Below, in pieces: positions 16,398 to 24,916 of a stretch of DNA of 40,148 nucleotides; the first letter of the stretch is position 1, and every line of letters starts with the position of its first letter. A program made the position numbers and the translations under genes. The DNA comes from Bacillota bacterium (GTDB lineage: Bacteria; Bacillota; Clostridia; Oscillospirales; Ruminococcaceae), in NCBI GenBank assembly GCA_023412215.1, contig JAEYNX010000018.1, positions 1 through 40,148 on the forward strand, written 5' to 3'. The notes beneath the pieces are model-generated. The model was given only the letters and a program-made list of their open reading frames with translations, was not told the origin of the DNA and searched no databases.

Positions 16398-16450
16398 AAA
16401 TCAAATTATCCGTTTTGGTTATTGTAAAATCATATAAAGGAGGAAATAGT

Positions 16451-17008
16451 ATGAACGTCCTCGGAATATCCGGAACACCCAGAGTTGGCGGTAATTCTGA
16501 AATTCTATTGGATGCAGCGCTGGAGCCCTTTATTGAAGCCGACTGGGAGGTAAAGAAAATTCTGCTTTCAAAAAAGAGAATAGAGATGTGCACCGGATGT
16601 GAAACCTGCTGTGAAAGGCAAGCTTGCTTTTTAGCAGACGACATGGATGAGATTTATGAAGCGTTTGCGGCATGCGATGCAATTATTATATCGGCCCCCG
16701 CTTATTGGAGAAACGTCCCCGCGCAGTTAAAAGCCGTTTTTGACAGAACCTTCGCTGTACGGGATAAGATGCCTCTGAAAGGGAAATTGGGCGGGGCCAT
16801 GGTCGTTGGCAGGGGCTCAAGCGGCGGGCAATCGATCGTGCTGAATGTTATACATAACTTCTATCTTTCCTGCGGCGCTCTTTGTGTTCCGGGTGAACTG
16901 AATGGGGTGACTGCTACGGCAGATAAACCGGGAGATATTCTAAACCAGCCCCGCAGGCTGGAACAGGCGAGGACATTGGGCAGAAACATCATCCGCTATG
17001 CCGGCTAG
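16451..17008 (+). CDS. NAD(P)H-dependent FMN reductase / flavodoxin-fold iron-sulfur-type protein
   Basis: A 185-residue flavodoxin-fold protein of the multimeric flavodoxin (WrbA/IsfA-like) family. The phosphate loop GISGTPRVGGNSEILLDAAL binds FMN at residues 5-24, and SAPAYWRNVPAQLKAVFDR is the second typical block. The Cys-rich stretch MCTGCETCCERQACF (residues 46-60) matches the cluster-ligand region of iron-sulfur flavoproteins, although the exact spacing is not checked. Likely electron-transfer or quinone/nitro reductase activity in the cytosol. ATG 16451 follows AAAGGAGG. It is a single-gene unit with its own promoter and terminator. Confidence 0.85.
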   Translation: MNVLGISGTPRVGGNSEILLDAALEPFIEADWEVKKILLSKKRIEMCTGCETCCERQACFLADDMDEIYEAFAACDAIIISAPAYWRNVPAQLKAVFDRTFAVRDKMPLKGKLGGAMVVGRGSSGGQSIVLNVIHNFYLSCGALCVPGELNGVTATADKPGDILNQPRRLEQARTLGRNIIRYAG

Positions 17009-17059
17009 AATTGAAAAAAATATGAATGGGCAACGGCTTTATTGGCCCAGCTGTATAAT

Positions 17060-17085
17060 AAAAACCACCTGAGTAGGTGGTTTTT
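17060..17085 (+). terminator. Terminator after the reductase gene
   Basis: An 11-base perfect stem (AAAAACCACCT / AGGTGGTTTTT) with GAGT loop, ending in T5; a textbook factor-independent terminator, possibly working in both directions. Confidence 0.92.
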
Positions 17086-17296
17086 CTGTTTGCCCTGAAA
17101 TTAGCACGCCTTTAGATTTAATGGCTTAACCGAATCCTTCAGATTGCTTAAAGTTCGCAGTGGGAGGGTTTGCATCAGCACGTAAAATAATATGTACAAA
17201 AAATACAAATAATAGTGAAATGTTTCTATAGCTATTGATTCTAAATTAGAATTGGTATATATTGATATCAGAGATGGGTTTAACGTTCAACTAGTG

Positions 17297-18862
17297 ATGT
17301 CCAACAGTATATTCAGTGTGAATCACGGTGCTTCTTACCTTAAATCAATAAGAAAGTGGGGTAGTCTTACGAAGAAAAAGCATGTATTTATAATCTCAGG
17401 GCTCGTGCTTGTTGTTTGCATCTTGGTTGTCGTTATCATCAGTCAGATGCTAAAGCAGGCAGGGGATGCATCGGGCATTATGACAGTGGCTTCTGCCCCG
17501 TCGGAGTCCTCCGATGCCACAGTGCCGGCAGTACAGGATGCGTCGGCGGACGCAATTACCATAAGGCTTGGCGTCTGGCCGGAGCCCTCGCAAACCGACG
17601 CGATCAAGCTTCATGAAGGTTACGTCGCCAAACTCAAGGAGTTACATCCAGACATAACCGTTTTGCCTGCTCCATACACGTTAGCTGATATGGATCACTT
17701 CATGGCTGCGGCTCAGTCTGAAACCTTGCCGACCGTTTTTGAGTTCATCTTAGCAAGCCCCGACAGTACGATTCCGTTTGATTATGTAGCGGATATCACC
17801 GATGAGCTTGCCGCGCGCGGCTGGGATAAGGCCATGAATCCGGGCATTAAGGACATGCTCTCGAAGGACGGCAGAATCTATGGCATCCCCCTAGATGGAT
17901 ATGCTCTCGGCCTGATGATGAATCTTGACCTGTTTAAGCAGGCGGGCTTAGTTAATGCAGACGGACGCCCGCTTTACCCGAAAACCATCGATGAGTTTGT
18001 GGAGTGCGTCCAAAAAATTAAAAAGGAAACCGGGAAAGCCGGCTTTTGTTTCCCTGCGAAGGATATGACAGGCAGCTGGCATTTTGCACAGATCGCGTGG
18101 AATTTCGGCGCGACCCTTTGCAGCCAAAACAGCGACGGCACATTCACGGCAAATCTCGATTCCGCACAGGCCATAGAGGCCATGAGCTTTATCAAAGACC
18201 TTAAATGGAAATATGACGTCCTTACCGAAACTCCTGCCGAGGAAGACTGGAATACCGGTTTTACCGCCTTGGGCAAGGGGGACGCCGCCATGTATATAGC
18301 CGCAAGTGATGTTGTGAATCAAGTTACACAGGTTAACGGGCTATCTCCCGATAAGCTGGCCCTATGCGCCTTCCCCGCAGGGCCGAAGGGTGATGCGTAC
18401 TGTCTTACCAGCGGCAATACGTATGCCTTTGCCAAGAATGCGACCCCCGATGAAATCAGCGCGTGTCTGGATTACCTTGAAATAATGGGGAAAGCGCCTG
18501 TCGCAACGGACGATGTGATTGCAGGCCTGAAAACAGACGCTCAGGATAAGAAGGCAAACGGAATCCCCATTCTGCCTCGGTTCCCATTGTGGGTTAACAA
18601 GGATTATCTCGACGCCGAAAACACCGTTATCCGCGAAAGCGCCAATGTTGATATGGAACAGTTCCAGCCCTATTTTGATGCCGTGACGGGGTCTGGTTAT
18701 ACGCTCCGCATGGAAGAGCCCGGTTCATTAAGCAGCCTGTATTTAGAGCTGGTTCCCGTCCTGCAGGCGGTGGTGACCGACAAAAACGCCGACGTTCAGG
18801 CGCTGATGGAAAAGGCCGACTCCAATCTGCAGCAGATCCTTAATGAACAATACCCCCAATAA
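17297..18862 (+). CDS. Membrane-anchored extracellular solute-binding protein
   Basis: A family-1 extracellular solute-binding protein of about 521 residues, of the kind that captures sugars or oligosaccharides for ABC importers. Visible are the ITIRLGVWPEPSQTDA strand, the DGRIYGIPLDGYALGLMMNLDLFKQAG hinge-lobe block and an AMYIAASDVV segment. The N-terminus has one hydrophobic stretch (HVFIISGLVLVVCILVVVII) after basic residues but no lipobox Cys at the right place, so it looks like a non-cleaved anchor or plain signal peptide. The start is uncertain: ATG 17297, GTG 17294 and TTG 17252 are in frame and none has a good ribosome site. No permease or ATPase gene is adjacent, which is unusual. 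Confidence 0.75.
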   Translation: MSNSIFSVNHGASYLKSIRKWGSLTKKKHVFIISGLVLVVCILVVVIISQMLKQAGDASGIMTVASAPSESSDATVPAVQDASADAITIRLGVWPEPSQTDAIKLHEGYVAKLKELHPDITVLPAPYTLADMDHFMAAAQSETLPTVFEFILASPDSTIPFDYVADITDELAARGWDKAMNPGIKDMLSKDGRIYGIPLDGYALGLMMNLDLFKQAGLVNADGRPLYPKTIDEFVECVQKIKKETGKAGFCFPAKDMTGSWHFAQIAWNFGATLCSQNSDGTFTANLDSAQAIEAMSFIKDLKWKYDVLTETPAEEDWNTGFTALGKGDAAMYIAASDVVNQVTQVNGLSPDKLALCAFPAGPKGDAYCLTSGNTYAFAKNATPDEISACLDYLEIMGKAPVATDDVIAGLKTDAQDKKANGIPILPRFPLWVNKDYLDAENTVIRESANVDMEQFQPYFDAVTGSGYTLRMEEPGSLSSLYLELVPVLQAVVTDKNADVQALMEKADSNLQQILNEQYPQ

Positions 18863-18918
18863 TAGGATCAAAAGCTTTCAAAATTAAGATAAAGCTTTAA
18901 AGTAATGCGTTCTGGTTT

Positions 18919-18956
18919 AAACAGACTTTTCTTTCACTGGAAGGTCTGTTTTTCTT
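18919..18956 (+). terminator. Terminator after the solute-binding protein
   Basis: AAACAGAC at 18919-18926 pairs with GTCTGTTT with a G-U-rich extension, followed by a TTTTTCTTTT tract. Good factor-independent terminator shape. Confidence 0.82.
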
Positions 18957-19060
18957 TTGGTACTAAAGGTAAGGGGGATTGTACCGTCATAAACCGGCGT
19001 AGACGGCTTTAAGCCGCTGAATTACCGTTCAATACGCTTTCTGCAACACGCTTTGCGCTG

Positions 19061-19105
19061 CTGCTCCCCGCCTTCGGCTGGGATTAGAAACAATGCGGGG
19101 AGTAG
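19061..19105. other. Hairpin at the 3' end of the exopolysaccharide operon
   Basis: CTGCTCCCCGC (19061-19071) pairs with GCGGGGAGTAG (19095-19105) with one mismatch. It lies 13 bases past the stop of the last minus-strand operon gene. There is no T-run on either strand, so it may stabilise the transcript end rather than terminate it. Confidence 0.4.
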
Positions 19106-19117
19106 AAGAGCCTTGTA

Positions 19118-20719
19118 TTAAGTATCCTCCATCACCCCATACAGTAACAGCGGCATACACTCATCAAAAGCGCTGATATCCGCCCCTGAGCGGTTCCCGA
19201 AGGCACCGTTGAGCTTATCACCTGCGTCGTTGATGCGGTACCGCTCCATACCGCTTATCGCCTGTGTAAGCAGCGCCTTGTCGCCGATGGTATGCGCAAT
19301 AAGCCCGAGCAGCGCGTAAACAGCGGTGGAATGGTAGTTGTAACCGGCGGTGACCGACCCGTCGGTATTGTAGCGCGCCTTAATGCCCCCGCTTTTAACC
19401 TGTTCTTTGAGCCACGCGATGCTTTGGGGCTTTAGCCGGCCGACTTTGGCAAGATGGTAGAGCGTGTACAACCCCTCGGCGGTATGGATGCTGCCGGTGT
19501 CATACGTTCCTTCTTTAAAATCGTAGGCGTTATAATACAGCGGGAAGGCATCGCCGATGTAGCCGCCTTCCACCAAAGCGAGGGTTTTATCATACAGCGC
19601 GGTATCGTCTTCGCCAAGCAGCTTGATCGCCTCAAAGTCCGCATAACAAAGGGTTAAGCGGGCCGCCTTTTTACCGGTATCGATATCATAATGATCTACA
19701 AGGTGACCGTCGTCGGTGTTATAACGCAATATGGCGTCGCCCAGCGCCGCGGCATCCTCGCCGTACCCGCCCCACGCTTCATCCGCGGCCCTGAGCGCAC
19801 GCAGGATGCGTAAATCGTCAAGGAGCGCGTTGGAGGCCGCAGCGCCGTCGGCGGGGGAGTAGAACCACGCGGTCAGGCCCTTTTGGTTGAGCAGTTTTGT
19901 TTTCACAAAGCCAAAGGCCGTATCAAACAACGCCTTGTTCTCGCTCAGTGCCGCGTATTCCATCGTAAGGCCCTGTGCTTCGCTTAATACGTCGTAGCCG
20001 ATGGGCGAGCTGCCCTTTTTGTCTGAATAGTTTACGTGCACGCCGCCGTCCTTCCCCATCAGCTGTGTGGTGATAAACCGCTCGGTTGCGGCGGCAGGGC
20101 CGTTTATGGCATAGTCCAGCATCGCCTGCAGCTGGGCGATACTCTTGATCTCGCCCGGGTAACAGGCCTTTACCACGCCGTTTTTATCGAGGATAACCGT
20201 CGTGGGTACGATCTCAACGCCCCACGCGTCGTAGGCTTTTAACCCGTCGTCGTAGAGAATTTCCCACGGCAGCTTGTGCGCCGCCGCATAGTCCTTGGCG
20301 CTTTGCCGCGTTTCCTTTTTGCCGTCCAGCTTGTCCGCGAGCAGGTAAACGACGTCATCATAGGCGGCGAGGGTATCCTCAAGCCCGCTTAGATTCTCCG
20401 TTTGTGCGTTGCAGTAGCTACACCAGCTTGCCCAGAAGGTGAGGACGACGGTTTTGCCTTTGAAACTGTCCAGGTTTATCGTTACGCCCGTTTCGTCCGT
20501 AAAGTCGGTGTAGGGCAGCCGCTCCCCGAGCAGTATGTTAGAGGGGAAGTGGTCGCTGCTTTCAGCCAGCCCCTCCACGGTAGAGGTAGCGGAGCTTGCG
20601 GGTGTGCTGCCCGCGGGGCGGCGCAAAAGCCATGCGCTGCCCGCGATAATTACAACCATCAGCAACAGGGCAGCAGCCAATATTGCTTTTTCACTCTTTT
20701 TCAGGGCGATCTTTTTCAT
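19118..20719 (-). CDS. Membrane-anchored TlpA-like thioredoxin domain fused to GH8-like domain
   Basis: This 533-residue protein is a fusion. An N-terminal membrane anchor (residues 11-32) and Ser/Thr-rich linker lead to a TlpA/redoxin domain (about 60-205) with FWASWCSYCNAQ, giving CxxC at 100 and 103, and cis-Pro 172 in IVPTTVIL. Residues 210-533 resemble a family 8 glycoside hydrolase alpha/alpha barrel as in BcsZ: YDVLSEAQGLTMEYA offers the general-acid Glu at 247 and NALLDDLRI the matching Asp region. GH8 enzymes trim nascent polysaccharide in cellulose operons. It is the last gene of the operon, overlapping the GT39 gene by 29 bases, with CAGGAG before ATG. The GH8 assignment is by pattern, with activity unproven. 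Confidence 0.78.
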   Translation of the reverse strand: MKKIALKKSEKAILAAALLLMVVIIAGSAWLLRRPAGSTPASSATSTVEGLAESSDHFPSNILLGERLPYTDFTDETGVTINLDSFKGKTVVLTFWASWCSYCNAQTENLSGLEDTLAAYDDVVYLLADKLDGKKETRQSAKDYAAAHKLPWEILYDDGLKAYDAWGVEIVPTTVILDKNGVVKACYPGEIKSIAQLQAMLDYAINGPAAATERFITTQLMGKDGGVHVNYSDKKGSSPIGYDVLSEAQGLTMEYAALSENKALFDTAFGFVKTKLLNQKGLTAWFYSPADGAAASNALLDDLRILRALRAADEAWGGYGEDAAALGDAILRYNTDDGHLVDHYDIDTGKKAARLTLCYADFEAIKLLGEDDTALYDKTLALVEGGYIGDAFPLYYNAYDFKEGTYDTGSIHTAEGLYTLYHLAKVGRLKPQSIAWLKEQVKSGGIKARYNTDGSVTAGYNYHSTAVYALLGLIAHTIGDKALLTQAISGMERYRINDAGDKLNGAFGNRSGADISAFDECMPLLLYGVMEDT

Positions 20720-22505
20720 GGGTGCTCCTGTCTTTTTCGCCTTGTTTCGGCTTTGTGCGGTAGGCCTCGGATACCGTCATGCGGATATGCCCTTCCTTGA
20801 GTGCCTTTTCCATATCAAAAACCTGCTCCAGCGCCTGTGTGCGCAGGTCGCGCAGCGCAGCCTGCTCCCGTTTAATCTCGGCAAGTGTTTGTGCCTCAAT
20901 GTCTTTTTGCGCAGACTTTTCTGCCCTTTTATCCTCAAGGCGCTTGGCGCGCTCTTTGTAATCCGCCAGAATATACGAGATGCTCGCTGCGGCCAAAATG
21001 GCAAACGCGGGCAGCGAATGGTAATGGTAACGGTTCTGGTTTTCCACCAGCAGGTGCATGGCGGCTGTGCCCAGAAACAGCAGCATGAGCGGGTAGGTGA
21101 GGTCAAGCCGTCTGCGCCGGAGGTAGATGCCCGCGATGCCCGCGAAGCAGACGACAATCAGGTAGTACATGTTGTTATAACGCTCAAGACCGTAGAGAAA
21201 TTCCTTTCGCGTTGGCGTAAGCTCCCCGTGCTGGTCTAAGAAAAGGATGTTCCAAGACGAACCGTAGTTATCGTTGCTCCAAAGAACCTGATATTTTTGC
21301 ATGAAGAGGTTAAAAAGGCCCTTCGGGTTTTGGGTGAGGCGCTTAAGGGCAAGGTCGCGGCTGGCAGCTTGGGCACCTGCCGCGTTACCGCTCATGTTTA
21401 AGGCGTCATACAGGTATTTTGAATCGGTCTCGTTCCATCCGCCGACCGATTGTGTATTTAGGCCCACCAGCAGGTTATAACCAAAGGAGGCGCTGCCGCC
21501 GGGCAGCTCGCGGTCTATCGCAAAGGAGACGCGGGTGGAGAAAACGGTGGAGGCGAACAGAAAGGCAAGGGTGATGATAACACAGCGCAGCCACCCCTTT
21601 TCAATGACGCGCAGCGCAACCGGCTGGTCGTTTCGCGGCCTTACAGGCAGCGTCAGGCGGTTTGGTATCAAGCATAGATAGATTACAATCAAAAATAAAA
21701 TCGCCATCGGGCGTATCGAACCGGCATAGGCTAGCAGCACCCCCAGCAGTATATGCAGCAGGATGCACAGGCCGGGATAAGGCGTCTGCCCGTCAAACCT
21801 TTTCATGATAAAGGTAAACAGCCAGACACATACAAACAGTAAAAAGGTAAACAGATATTCCGACGCCAAAAAGTTGCCGTATAAGATTTGTGAGGGCCAA
21901 AAGGCGCTTACCAGCAGCGCAATGATACCGGCAAGCCTCCCCGCGGCCAGCCGTGCGGTGCGGTATACCACAAACACCGTCACCACCGCCAGTACAAGGT
22001 TGAAGATCTGCCCAACAAGGATACTCGTGCCAAAAATGTTGAATACCGCCGCCAGCGCCAAGGCATAGCCCATCACGTGCGGGAACATCGCCACATAATC
22101 GCAGTAGCCGATCCCTTCGGTAGTAAGTGTGCCGTTGTTGTAAAGCTGCGCAATCTCGTAGTAGGTTTTATAGTCCGATTCCGGCGTCATGGGAAGCTCC
22201 GCAATCACCATAAACCGCAGGTAAGCGGAGGCCCCGAGCACGAGCACCACGAGGATGAATTCGAGTACGGGGGTAAAGGCGAGCCTGCGAAAGAACTCGT
22301 CGATTTTAAGCCGAACCGTGAGTAAGGCGGCAAGGTTGAAAAACAGCCACAGCCCGAGCAGAACTGCGAGCAGCAGGCCCTTGTAGAGATACGGGTACTC
22401 CGTGCCTTCCCCCAATTGGCCAAAGCCAGAAATCAAAATATACAGCAGGGCGAACAGGTAAACGGAAAGCGCAAAATAGTGAAAGGGGTTCTTTTTAATG
22501 GGCAT
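20691..22505 (-). CDS. GT39/ArnT-like multi-pass glycosyltransferase with C-terminal coiled coil
   Basis: A 604-residue membrane protein with roughly eleven to twelve hydrophobic helices, then a charged cytosolic tail (about 515-604) that looks like coiled coil. After the second or third helix, the loop ELPMTPESDYKTYYEIA offers the acidic residues expected in the first outer loop of GT-C enzymes. Such enzymes transfer sugars from lipid-phosphate donors on the outer face. In this operon it may decorate the exported polymer; that is inference. ATG 22505 is preferred over GTG 22511 because the latter abuts the GGGAGGGG ribosome site. It is separated from the BcsB-like gene by 136 bases, the largest gap inside the operon. 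Confidence 0.8.
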   Translation of the reverse strand: MPIKKNPFHYFALSVYLFALLYILISGFGQLGEGTEYPYLYKGLLLAVLLGLWLFFNLAALLTVRLKIDEFFRRLAFTPVLEFILVVLVLGASAYLRFMVIAELPMTPESDYKTYYEIAQLYNNGTLTTEGIGYCDYVAMFPHVMGYALALAAVFNIFGTSILVGQIFNLVLAVVTVFVVYRTARLAAGRLAGIIALLVSAFWPSQILYGNFLASEYLFTFLLFVCVWLFTFIMKRFDGQTPYPGLCILLHILLGVLLAYAGSIRPMAILFLIVIYLCLIPNRLTLPVRPRNDQPVALRVIEKGWLRCVIITLAFLFASTVFSTRVSFAIDRELPGGSASFGYNLLVGLNTQSVGGWNETDSKYLYDALNMSGNAAGAQAASRDLALKRLTQNPKGLFNLFMQKYQVLWSNDNYGSSWNILFLDQHGELTPTRKEFLYGLERYNNMYYLIVVCFAGIAGIYLRRRRLDLTYPLMLLFLGTAAMHLLVENQNRYHYHSLPAFAILAAASISYILADYKERAKRLEDKRAEKSAQKDIEAQTLAEIKREQAALRDLRTQALEQVFDMEKALKEGHIRMTVSEAYRTKPKQGEKDRSTHEKDRPEKE

Positions 22506-22570
22506 GCGCACCCCTCCCGTCTATTGGCAGCTTTCTGTTTTGTCCGGCATGCTGACGGGGGGTTAAGCCT

Positions 22571-22578
22571 ATTATACC
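22571..22578 (-). promoter_or_regulatory. Possible internal extended -10 in the operon
   Basis: On the minus strand this reads GGTATAAT, in the 136-base gap upstream of the GT39-like gene. No consensus -35 is present 17 bases upstream, so it is only a candidate for a secondary promoter serving the last two genes. Confidence 0.25.
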
Positions 22579-22641
22579 TCTTTTAAGTCCTTCGTTCATG
22601 TCCTTTTCCCCGCACTTATCAGAATAAAATCTCGGTCTGTG

Positions 22642-24912
22642 CTATTCCTTCTTCTTGTAGGCCGAGATGCGCATCAGCACAAGAATCACCGCAAGCAGCA
22701 ACAGCAGCACCGAGGCGGTTGCCACCACCGTGAAGACGATCGATTCCTTATGGCTCAGTGTCTGCAAAAGGTTTAAGCTGGCGCCCGGGCCGACGCTCTT
22801 TAACAGGGTAAAGGTCTTTAGCTTAAGCTCGTTATCGATGAGCACGGTGTCTCCCTTAAGGCCCCACAGGTTCCGTTCCACACTGGCAAACCGCCCGAGA
22901 TACCCTTGGCTCTTTTCGTTGGCCGCCGTAGCTACCAGCAGGTACTTATCCTCCGCATAGGGAGAGCGCAGCAGCTGTAGGCTCGCGATATCGGCGGCAT
23001 AGCGGTTGGCGAGCACCAGCTGCCCGTTGCTTATAAAGGCGCTGCCCTTGTCGTTAAACTGAAAGCTCAACTTATCGTTGAGCGACCGTATCAGGCTGTT
23101 GGTATCGTAACGGCCGAAGAGGAGCATGTTTTGGCTGCCGTCTCTGCTTTGCGCAAATTCGCCGCCGCGTATGACGCGCAGGCTGCCGTAGGCGCCGACA
23201 TTATCGCCGTAAACACTTAGCAGTATGCCCAGCGTGTTTACATCGTCTGCCGTAGGGCTATCGGGCAGAACCACCAGCAGGTCGTTGAAGGCCCCCGAAA
23301 CCTGAAAAGGCGCCGGGCGGGTTTCAAACGAGACGCGGCTGCTCTGCCCCACAGGCAGGTAGAAGGTGGAATCGGCCGTCACATACGCCCACGGCATCTG
23401 GTCCATGCGAGGGGTGCAGAACAGGTCGGGCAGCTCCAGGTCAAACGCAATCGAAATTTTAGAGGCAGCGGTGCCCACCACGTCGGCGGGCAGTGTAAAC
23501 GCAAGACTGTCCCCGCCCGCATTCTCTTTGGTGAGCTTTTTGCTGGCTACCGGGGTGTCACCCCAGTAAACCGTCACCATCGAGCGATTAAAGTCAAGGG
23601 TTTCGCTGTAGCGGAAATTTAAAACAATCTTGCCCGCCTCCGAGAGGATATAGCCGCCCGAAAAGGGCAGAAAGATGTCCTTGACCTGATGAAAAGGCCC
23701 GATAAAGCTTAAGCCGCTGTCGGTCAGCGCGTCGAGCGTGTATTTGCCCGCGACAAGGTCGCTGAGGGCGGAGGACTGCCTGACGACGGCGGCACTGTCC
23801 TGCTTTACCAGCGCGGCGGCGGATTTTTCCTGCGTTACGCGGCCTTCGTCCATCAGCATCGCCGCGGCCTCATAGAGGCATTCGTCGCTGTCCGAGAGGA
23901 TCAGCAGCAGCGGGTTGCCGTCGCGGTCGTTTACAAACTGTACGGACGCCTGCGCGCTCAAGTCAAGCGGGACGCCGTTTCTGTCCTTTAAAAAGCCTGT
24001 AAACTCCGCGGGTAGGTTCTCGGCCTTGCAGATGAGCAGCTTGTTCTGAATGGCGGCATTGCCGTACAGCTGAGCGGCAGTACCGAGGGTGATGCGGTCC
24101 TCCTCCGACGTTTCGCTGCCGAGGTCGGCACGCAGCAACAGCGCCGCCGCAAGCTCTGCGTCGGTCATCTTGTCGGATACGTAGATGCCGGTGCTGCCGC
24201 CGGTAGGCTCTATGGTGGACATAAAGGGGTAGGGATAGGAAGAGATAAGGTTATCGTGCGGCAGGACATCATAGCCCACCGTAATGGCGGAGGATTTGCC
24301 GATGCTGACCCAGTTTGCGCCCGAAAGGTCGTCGATACAGCCGTTCTCATCGTAAAGCCGCACGTAGCCGCTTACGTTGAATTCATTAAAGCCCTCACGC
24401 AGAAGGGAAAGCGGAATCGGCACATAGACGGTCTGCGCTTTGCCGTATTTATAATCTACCTGGCAGGAATACACCGGCACACTGTTTACCGAAAAGGTAA
24501 GCGAGGCGGGTACATCTTCTATCAACGGACTTAATGTAAACTCGATCTGCGCGTAGGCATAACCGCTTTTCCAATAGTCCGGCACCTCAAAAAAGAGGCT
24601 GTGGGTGCTGAAGATGCCATGCAGCGTGTAATCCTGCCCGTAGGCAAAGCTTTTGCTGTAGGCCGTTTCGGGCACCTCGGGCGGCGTCCTGTTCGGCATG
24701 CCCGCGTCGCTTGGGTCGGTGGCAAGGATCGCCCGAATCAACTCTTCGCTTTGCGCGTTCGGCTGCGCGGGCGCACTGCCGCCGTTCGCCGGAGCAGGCT
24801 CCGCAGGTAAGGCGAAGGTCTGAACGGTGAACACGCAGGCAAGCAGCACTGGCACGGCGGCTCGCAGTATGCTTATCCCTGCTTGCCTTGCCCCATCTTT
24901 AAGCTTGAGCAT
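22642..24912 (-). CDS. BcsB-like polysaccharide synthase partner
   Basis: A 756-residue exported protein with a signal peptide (ISILRAAVPVLLACVFTVQTFA), a large extracytoplasmic part and one C-terminal membrane helix (VVATASVLLLLLAVILVLMR) with a basic KKKE tail. This layout, and the repeated beta-rich blocks such as LTFSVNSVPVYSCQVDYKYG followed by VPIPLSLLREGFNEFNVSGY, match BcsB, the partner that holds and guides cellulose after BcsA. In a Gram-positive it would sit on the outer face of the membrane. ATG 24912 follows GGGGGAG, four bases after the stop of the synthase gene, the expected BcsA-BcsB pairing. Sequence identity to characterised BcsB is probably low. Confidence 0.82.
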   Translation of the reverse strand: MLKLKDGARQAGISILRAAVPVLLACVFTVQTFALPAEPAPANGGSAPAQPNAQSEELIRAILATDPSDAGMPNRTPPEVPETAYSKSFAYGQDYTLHGIFSTHSLFFEVPDYWKSGYAYAQIEFTLSPLIEDVPASLTFSVNSVPVYSCQVDYKYGKAQTVYVPIPLSLLREGFNEFNVSGYVRLYDENGCIDDLSGANWVSIGKSSAITVGYDVLPHDNLISSYPYPFMSTIEPTGGSTGIYVSDKMTDAELAAALLLRADLGSETSEEDRITLGTAAQLYGNAAIQNKLLICKAENLPAEFTGFLKDRNGVPLDLSAQASVQFVNDRDGNPLLLILSDSDECLYEAAAMLMDEGRVTQEKSAAALVKQDSAAVVRQSSALSDLVAGKYTLDALTDSGLSFIGPFHQVKDIFLPFSGGYILSEAGKIVLNFRYSETLDFNRSMVTVYWGDTPVASKKLTKENAGGDSLAFTLPADVVGTAASKISIAFDLELPDLFCTPRMDQMPWAYVTADSTFYLPVGQSSRVSFETRPAPFQVSGAFNDLLVVLPDSPTADDVNTLGILLSVYGDNVGAYGSLRVIRGGEFAQSRDGSQNMLLFGRYDTNSLIRSLNDKLSFQFNDKGSAFISNGQLVLANRYAADIASLQLLRSPYAEDKYLLVATAANEKSQGYLGRFASVERNLWGLKGDTVLIDNELKLKTFTLLKSVGPGASLNLLQTLSHKESIVFTVVATASVLLLLLAVILVLMRISAYKKKE

Positions 24913-24916
24913 CAGT

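Noticed and set aside
20535..21239. Plus-strand 234-codon open frame
   Set aside because: It lies antisense to the GT39-like gene, lacks recognisable domains and a ribosome site, and is a by-product of GC-rich codon use on the other strand.
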